Assembly (NCBI GenBank): GCA_963742725.1
Contig: CAVUMX010000001.1
Location: forward strand, 2,810,791 to 2,874,790
Length of the DNA stretch: 64,000 nucleotides
Reading direction: 5' to 3'
Origin: CAVVAL01 sp963742725
Lineage (GTDB): Bacteria > Actinomycetota > Actinomycetes > Mycobacteriales > Cryptosporangiaceae
Below, in pieces: positions 59,756 through 64,000 of this stretch (positions within the stretch are counted from its first letter, which is position 1; every line of letters begins with the position of its first letter). The notes beneath the pieces are model-generated. The model was given only the letters and a program-made list of their open reading frames with translations, made no database searches and was not told the origin of the DNA. Position numbers and translations under genes: made by a program.

Positions 59756-60454
59756 GTGAACGGGGAAGGCCCAGGTCCGAAGGGTGTGGGCAGGCTCGAT
59801 GCCGCGCATGTCGAACGGCTCGCTGCCATGCGCCGAGTGTACGAGCACGGCGGCCTCGACGAGTCCGATCTCGCCGCCGACTGGCTGACCCAGTTCCGCC
59901 GCTGGCTCGACGACGCCGTCGGCGCCGGCCTGTCCGAGCCGAACGCCATGATCGTCGCCACAGCCAGCCAGGACGGCCGTCCGACCGCGCGGACCGTCCT
60001 GCTCAAGGCCGTCGATGAGCGCGGTTTCGTCTTCTTCACGCACTACACGTCCCGCAAGGGGCAGCAGGCGCTCGCCAACCCGGTCGCGAGCCTGGTGTTC
60101 CCGTGGCATCCGATCCAGCGACAGGTGCTGGTCACGGGCACGGTCGAGCCGGTGGCCGACGCGGAGTCCGACGCGTATTTCGCGTCCCGCCCGCGCGGTG
60201 CGCAGCTCGGCGCGCTGGCCAGCCAGCAGTCGGCGGTGATCGCCTCGCGCGCCGATCTGGAGGCCGCACGGGACGCGCTCGCCGCCCGTTACCCCGAGGG
60301 CACTCCCGTTCCGCGCCCGCCGACGTGGGGCGGGTTCCGCGTCGCCCCGGACTCGATCGAGTTCTGGCAGGGTCGCCCGGACCGTCTCCACGACCGCCTC
60401 CGCTTCCGCCGCCCCGACCAGTCCACCTGGCTCGTCGAACGGCTGTCTCCGTGA
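59756..60454 (+). CDS. pdxH: Pyridoxamine 5'-phosphate oxidase
   Basis: 232 residues, an FMN enzyme that makes pyridoxal 5'-phosphate. The FMN and substrate sites are RTVLLKAVDERGFVFFTHYT, SRKGQQALANP, and PPTWGGFRVAPDSIEFWQGR near the C-terminus. The GTG start is set by GAGAGGGGGG. The product supplies the PLP cofactor used by threonine synthase and SerC in this same window. It is followed directly by an MFS gene. Confidence 0.95.
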   Translation: MNGEGPGPKGVGRLDAAHVERLAAMRRVYEHGGLDESDLAADWLTQFRRWLDDAVGAGLSEPNAMIVATASQDGRPTARTVLLKAVDERGFVFFTHYTSRKGQQALANPVASLVFPWHPIQRQVLVTGTVEPVADAESDAYFASRPRGAQLGALASQQSAVIASRADLEAARDALAARYPEGTPVPRPPTWGGFRVAPDSIEFWQGRPDRLHDRLRFRRPDQSTWLVERLSP

Positions 60455-60467
60455 GTTGGGGAACACA

Positions 60468-61775
60468 GTGAGTGAGCGGGACTTCTCACCGCTGGACGCC
60501 GCGGGGGCGTCCGGCGATCCGGGGAAGCGGCGGGGGTTACTGGGCGCGGTGCGGCGGGTCGCGGTCGACACGCGTCCGCTGAGGTACGCGGACTTCCGGC
60601 GGCTCTGGATCGGCCAGGGCGTGTCGTTCGTCGGGTACCAGCTGACGGCCGTCGCGGTGCCGGTGCAGGTGTTCGCGATCACGTCGTCGTCGTTCTGGGT
60701 CGGCATGCTGGGGATCGCCGCGTTCCTGCCGCTGCTGGTGTTCGGCCTGTGGGGCGGTTCGGTGGCGGACGCCATGGACCGGCGGCTCCTGCTGCTGGCG
60801 TCGTCCGCACTGACGTGGGCGTGCACGGGCGGGCTGCTGGTCCAGGCCCTGCTGGACCTGCGGAACGTGCCGCTGCTGCTCGGGCTGACGGCTCTCCAGT
60901 CGGCGGCGTTCGCGATGTCGTCACCGGCGCGGGGGGCGATCATCCCGAGGCTGCTGCCCGAGGAGCTGGTGCCGTCCGGGAACACGTTGAACTTCACGGT
61001 GATCAGCCTCAGCACGGTGCTGGGCCCGCTCGCGGCCGGGGCGATCCTCGCCCGGTACTCGTTCGCCGTCGCGTACGCGATCGACGCGCTGCTGTTCACG
61101 GTCGCGCTGTACGCGGCGTTCCGGCTGCCGAAGCTGGCGCCGGCCGGGGCGGTCACGTCGCCGGGGCTCCGGTCGGTCATCGAGGGGCTGCGGTTCATCT
61201 GGACGCGTCCCGTCCTGCTGCTGTCGTTCGCGGTGGACATCGTGGCCATGGTGTTCGCGATGCCACGGGCGTTGTTCCCGGAGGTCGCGGAGGAACGGTT
61301 CGGCGGCGGGACGGCCGTCGGATGGCTGTTCGCCTCGATCGCGATCGGCGCGGTGATCGGTGGCCTGTTCTCCGGCTGGATCGGTCGGGTCCGTCGCCAG
61401 GGCGTCGCGCTGATCGTCGCGATCGTCGTCTGGGGTGTGGCGGTCGCGTTCTCCGGCCTCGCGTCGTCGCTGGTCGTAGCCGTCGCGCTGCTGGCCGTGG
61501 CCGGCGCCGCCGACCTGGTCTCCGCCGTTTACCGGCAGACGATCCTGCAGGTCTACGCCCCGGACGAGCTGCGCGGCCGGCTCCAGGGCGTCTTCATCGT
61601 GGTCGTCGCCGGCGGACCCAGGATCGGCGACCTGCGCGCCGGGTCGACGGCGGCGCTGGCCGGGGTGACGGCGTCCTGGGTCGGCGGCGGAATCGCGTGC
61701 GCGGTGATCGTCGTCGTCGTGGCGTTCTTCGCCCAGCCCCTGCTCCAGTACCGCGGGCGTGCGGGTGACCCGTGA
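60468..61775 (+). CDS. MFS transporter
   Basis: 435 residues with about 12 helices after a polar N-terminus of some 40 residues. It belongs to the MFS_3 group: RPLRYADFRRLWIGQGVSFV and SVADAMDRRLLLLASSALT are typical. GTG 60468 begins VSERDF; TTG 60456 is an in-frame alternative. Only 13 bases separate it from pdxH, so it may be in the same transcript. Substrate unknown. Confidence 0.85.
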   Translation: MSERDFSPLDAAGASGDPGKRRGLLGAVRRVAVDTRPLRYADFRRLWIGQGVSFVGYQLTAVAVPVQVFAITSSSFWVGMLGIAAFLPLLVFGLWGGSVADAMDRRLLLLASSALTWACTGGLLVQALLDLRNVPLLLGLTALQSAAFAMSSPARGAIIPRLLPEELVPSGNTLNFTVISLSTVLGPLAAGAILARYSFAVAYAIDALLFTVALYAAFRLPKLAPAGAVTSPGLRSVIEGLRFIWTRPVLLLSFAVDIVAMVFAMPRALFPEVAEERFGGGTAVGWLFASIAIGAVIGGLFSGWIGRVRRQGVALIVAIVVWGVAVAFSGLASSLVVAVALLAVAGAADLVSAVYRQTILQVYAPDELRGRLQGVFIVVVAGGPRIGDLRAGSTAALAGVTASWVGGGIACAVIVVVVAFFAQPLLQYRGRAGDP

Positions 61776-61860
61776 CGCACGGCGGAGCGGTCGTCGCGGG
61801 ACACGATGCGAGCGGCTCCCACCACGCCCGTTAGGGTGCCCGGACGGGAAACAGGTAGGC

Positions 61861-62799
61861 ATGAGCGAAGGGAACCGGATGGCCGCGCGGTGGTCTACGC
61901 CTTCGGGGGCGCAGTGGACGATCAGCGCCGGACCGCACGAGGCGACCGTGGTCGAGGTCGGTGGCGGTCTGCGCGAGTACACGGTTGACGGTGTGCCGCT
62001 GGTGGACCCGTACGCGGCGGAGTCGGTGTGCCCGCGCAGCGCCGGGCAGCTCCTGGCGCCGTGGCCGAACCGGCTGGGTGGCGGCCGGTACACGTTCGGC
62101 GGCACCGAGTACCAGCTGCCGATCACCGAGGTGACCAGGGGAAACGCCAGCCACGGCCTGGCCAGGTGGATTCCCTGGCAGCGGGTCGAGCAGACGCCCG
62201 AGTCGATCGAGCTGACGTGTGTCCTGGCGCCGCAGCCGGGGTACCCGTTCGCGCTGGGCCTGACCACCAAGTGGAGCGTCGGCCCGGCCGGGCTGCGCGC
62301 CGACCACACCGCCGTGAACCTCGGCGCCAAGCCGGCACCGTTCGGGTTCGGCGCGCATCCGTACCTCCGGGTCGGTACCGAGAGGCTGGACGGGCTGGTG
62401 CTGAGCCTGCCGGCGTCCGAGCGGCTGACCGTCGACGAGCGGCTGCTCCCGACCGGGCGCGAGGACGTCGCGGGCAGCCCCCTGGACTTCCGCGAGCCGC
62501 GCGCGATCGGCGCCGTCCAGCTGGACACGACGTTCACCGCGTTGGCAAGAGGTGAGGACGGAATGGCGCGAACCCGCCTCACGTCACCCGGGGGCACCGG
62601 CGTCGAACTATGGCAGGGCGCTACCTTTGGCTGGGTGCAGGCATACAGCGGGATCGGGCCCTCCGGGTCGCGACGTCACACATTGGCCGTTGAGCCGATG
62701 ACCTGCCCGCCTGACGCGTTCAACACTGGCACGTCGCTGGTCACGTTGCAGCCCGGCGATCGTTGGACCGGTAGTTGGGGGATCACGCCCCTCGGGTGA
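61861..62799 (+). CDS. Aldose 1-epimerase family protein
   Basis: 312 residues of the galactose-mutarotase fold. Expected catalytic residues are in NASHGLAR (His), FGFGAHPYLRVG (His) and TLAVEPMTCPPDAFN (Glu). It interconverts alpha and beta anomers of a hexose. TAGGGT (about 61831-61836) may be the -10 box and AGGTAGG the ribosome binding site of ATG 61861. The ABC ATPase gene begins 21 bases later. Confidence 0.88.
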   Translation: MSEGNRMAARWSTPSGAQWTISAGPHEATVVEVGGGLREYTVDGVPLVDPYAAESVCPRSAGQLLAPWPNRLGGGRYTFGGTEYQLPITEVTRGNASHGLARWIPWQRVEQTPESIELTCVLAPQPGYPFALGLTTKWSVGPAGLRADHTAVNLGAKPAPFGFGAHPYLRVGTERLDGLVLSLPASERLTVDERLLPTGREDVAGSPLDFREPRAIGAVQLDTTFTALARGEDGMARTRLTSPGGTGVELWQGATFGWVQAYSGIGPSGSRRHTLAVEPMTCPPDAFNTGTSLVTLQPGDRWTGSWGITPLG

Positions 62800-62820
62800 G
62801 CCAGCGCCCGGTCAGGACAG

Positions 62821-63717
62821 ATGGAGGCAAGTGTGGAGCTCGCAGGGGTATCCCTGAGGTACCACCGAGGCAGTCCGTGGGTGCTGCGAGGCGTCGAGGC
62901 GAAGGTCGGTGCGGGGGAGGCCGTACTTCTCACCGGGCGTAACGGGGCGGGCAAGTCGACGCTCCTGCAGGTCGTGGCGGGGCTGCTGCCGACGAGCCGC
63001 GGGTCGGTGCTGAACCGTCCGAAGGTCATCAGCTGGGTGCCGGAGCGGTTCCCCTCCCGCCAGCCGTTCACGGCGCGGGCCTACCTGGAGGGCATCGCCC
63101 GGGTCCGGGGCCTCGACGTGGCCAAGACGAAGGCGACGATCGAACACTGGTCCGAGCGGCTGTTCTTCACGTCGTCGCTGGACACGCGGCTGCAGGAGCT
63201 GTCCAAGGGCAGCGCGCAGAAGATCAACCTCGCGCAGGCGTTACTGGTCCAGCCGGAACTGCTCGTGATGGACGAGCCGTGGGAGGCGCTGGACGCCCAG
63301 ACCCGGCACGTCCTTCCCATGATCATCACCGACGTCATCGACGCCGGCGGGTGCGCGATCTTCAGCGACCACCGTGGCGAGGCCGGCGAGCTGCCGGGCG
63401 TCCGCCGCTGGTACCTGGACGACGGGCTGCTCACCGAACCCGAGGACGGCGCGCCGGCCGGCCGTCACGTGATCGAGGTCGTCGCCCCGGCGAAGGAGTC
63501 GGCGGCCACGGTGGCGCGGCTGCGCGCCGCCGGCTACGACGTGCGCGGCGTCCGTCGCGAACGGCCGCCGCGCGGTCCGGCGCGGCACGGTCCTGCTGGT
63601 GGTCCGGCGGCCGCTGAGGCCGGCGGGGCCGCCGCGCGTGAGGCCGGCGGCGCGGCGCGTGAGGCCGGCGGCGCGGCGCGTGAGGCCGGCAAGGAACCCG
63701 CGGAGGCGGCGAAGTGA
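62821..63717 (+). CDS. ABC transporter ATP-binding protein with Ala/Gly-rich tail
   Basis: 298 residues. Walker A is GRNGAGKST (39-47), the signature LSKGS (127-131) and Walker B LLVMDEPWEALD (147-158). Residues about 245-298 form a low-complexity tail with AREAGGA repeats encoded by tandem 21-base units (63634-63690). ATG 62821 is assigned by family; GTG 62833 is possible. The stop overlaps the GTG of the permease gene. The protein would power a heterodimeric or ABC-2 exporter whose permease is damaged as read here. Confidence 0.88.
   Translation: MEASVELAGVSLRYHRGSPWVLRGVEAKVGAGEAVLLTGRNGAGKSTLLQVVAGLLPTSRGSVLNRPKVISWVPERFPSRQPFTARAYLEGIARVRGLDVAKTKATIEHWSERLFFTSSLDTRLQELSKGSAQKINLAQALLVQPELLVMDEPWEALDAQTRHVLPMIITDVIDAGGCAIFSDHRGEAGELPGVRRWYLDDGLLTEPEDGAPAGRHVIEVVAPAKESAATVARLRAAGYDVRGVRRERPPRGPARHGPAGGPAAAEAGGAAAREAGGAAREAGGAAREAGKEPAEAAK
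63609..63690 (+). repeat. 21-bp tandem repeats inside the ABC ATPase gene
   Basis: A 21-base unit GCGCGTGAGGCCGGCGGCGCG occurs at 63634, 63655 and (partial) 63676, with a degenerate copy before it at 63609. Each unit encodes AREAGGA. The unit length is a multiple of three, so copy-number change would keep the frame. Confidence 0.8.
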
Positions 63718-64000
63718 ACCAGGTCGCGGTCAGCCAGGTCGCCGCGCTGTCCCGGATGCGGTTCTCCGGGTACGCGAAGTCGCAGCGCGTGCTTGGCCCA
63801 TCTGGCAGCCTGGCGACTGCTGGCGGTGTGCAGGTCGGCGGCGCGGCATCGGCCATCAATGCTTATGGCGTCAGCGGACGGCCTGTTCAGCATCTTCGCG
63901 TGGCAGGCGAAGCTAGCGCTCGACACCGAGCCGGACGCGCAGCGGCAGCTGTCGTACCTCGCCGTCGGGTCGGCGCGCCGGGAGGTCGCCGCCGGGCTGC
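63714..64000 (+). pseudogene. ABC transporter permease, frame-disrupted, 3'-partial
   Basis: GTG 63714 (GTGA overlap with the ATPase stop) starts NQVAVSQVAALSRMRFSGYA, as expected for an ABC permease of this operon. The frame continues to AYGVS near 63876 and then loses sense. From about 63880 the other frame reads GLFSIFAWQAKLALDTEPDA followed by QRQLSYLAVGSARREVAAGL, which continues to the window end and matches the same permease family. One extra base near 63876-63879 would explain the switch. The first helix region is also poor (GPSGSLATAGGVQVGG), so further errors are possible. It may be a real frameshift or a sequence error. Confidence 0.6.

Overview
The window is high-GC, gene-dense DNA from an actinobacterium, most likely a filamentous member of the Micromonosporaceae or a close relative. 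The evidence is the gene set: the thrC / cold-shock / groEL block with CIRCE sites (a block also seen in Streptomyces), an actinobacterial XPB-type helicase, SepH, a DUF3027 gene next to a sacsin-like ATPase, futalosine-pathway menaquinone genes, a SigE-family ECF factor, GTG and TTG starts, many 4-bp start/stop overlaps, and several apparently leaderless genes. No tRNA, rRNA, CRISPR array, prophage, transposase or biosynthetic cluster was seen. It looks like ordinary chromosome with some accessory secreted proteins.

Layout. 1-2.7 kb: an alpha/beta-hydrolase fused to an ABC ATPase, plus its permease. 2.7-7.7 kb: two tandem Spo0M-like proteins, gpgS (glucosyl-3-phosphoglycerate synthase), a SAM-I riboswitch leading thrC, a HExxH membrane protein and a GNAT enzyme. 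7.9-10 kb: a cold-shock protein and groEL behind two CIRCE operators. 10.3-18.7 kb: a membrane protein, a polytopic membrane subtilase, glpD, a thioester-domain sortase-anchored protein, a DUF4031 protein, a 49-residue membrane protein, an HD hydrolase and a lipoprotein. 18.8-26.5 kb: XPB and its helicase-associated partner, flanking a DUF4352-like protein, an L,D-transpeptidase and an ankyrin protein; then yidD. 26.5-29.5 kb: a long non-coding stretch, a three-gene operon of very small proteins (two with a CxxC...WPC motif), a HAD phosphatase and a second cold-shock-domain protein. 29.5-32.8 kb: mqnD, mqnB, a DUF2771 lipoprotein and an MFS transporter. 32.8-36.3 kb: the DUF3027 / sacsin-like pair. 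36.5-38.6 kb: a secreted animal-type heme peroxidase ending in a chitin-binding-like module. 38.6-42.7 kb: DUF2530, a purine permease, a sigma / anti-sigma pair and a YqeB-like protein. 42.7-46.1 kb: MarR-MFS operon, thpR and neighbours. 46.2-50.7 kb: a GH29 alpha-L-fucosidase with PA14, an aldo-keto reductase and a thioesterase-like protein. 50.7-54.1 kb: sepH, a LuxR-type regulator and two tandem secreted proteins with identical C-terminal DICGNCV tails. 54.1-64 kb: serC, an ArsR-MFS operon, an SDR, a citrate synthase, pdxH, an MFS transporter, an aldose-1-epimerase, and an ABC exporter whose permease is frame-disrupted at the window edge.

Themes. Envelope work is prominent: L,D-transpeptidase, thioester adhesin, membrane subtilase, yidD, SepH, the secreted peroxidase and fucosidase, and the CGNC-tailed pair. 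Several regulatory devices can be read from sequence: a SAM-I riboswitch whose P1 stem runs into the thrC Shine-Dalgarno, two CIRCE elements, and palindromic operators at the MarR and ArsR genes. A recurring TANNNT-N6-start arrangement marks six leaderless genes; two of these (glpD and the HAD phosphatase) share an identical 15-bp box. The least explained items are the CGNC-tailed secreted pair with its adjacent regulator, the small CxxC/WPC operon, and the polytopic subtilase.
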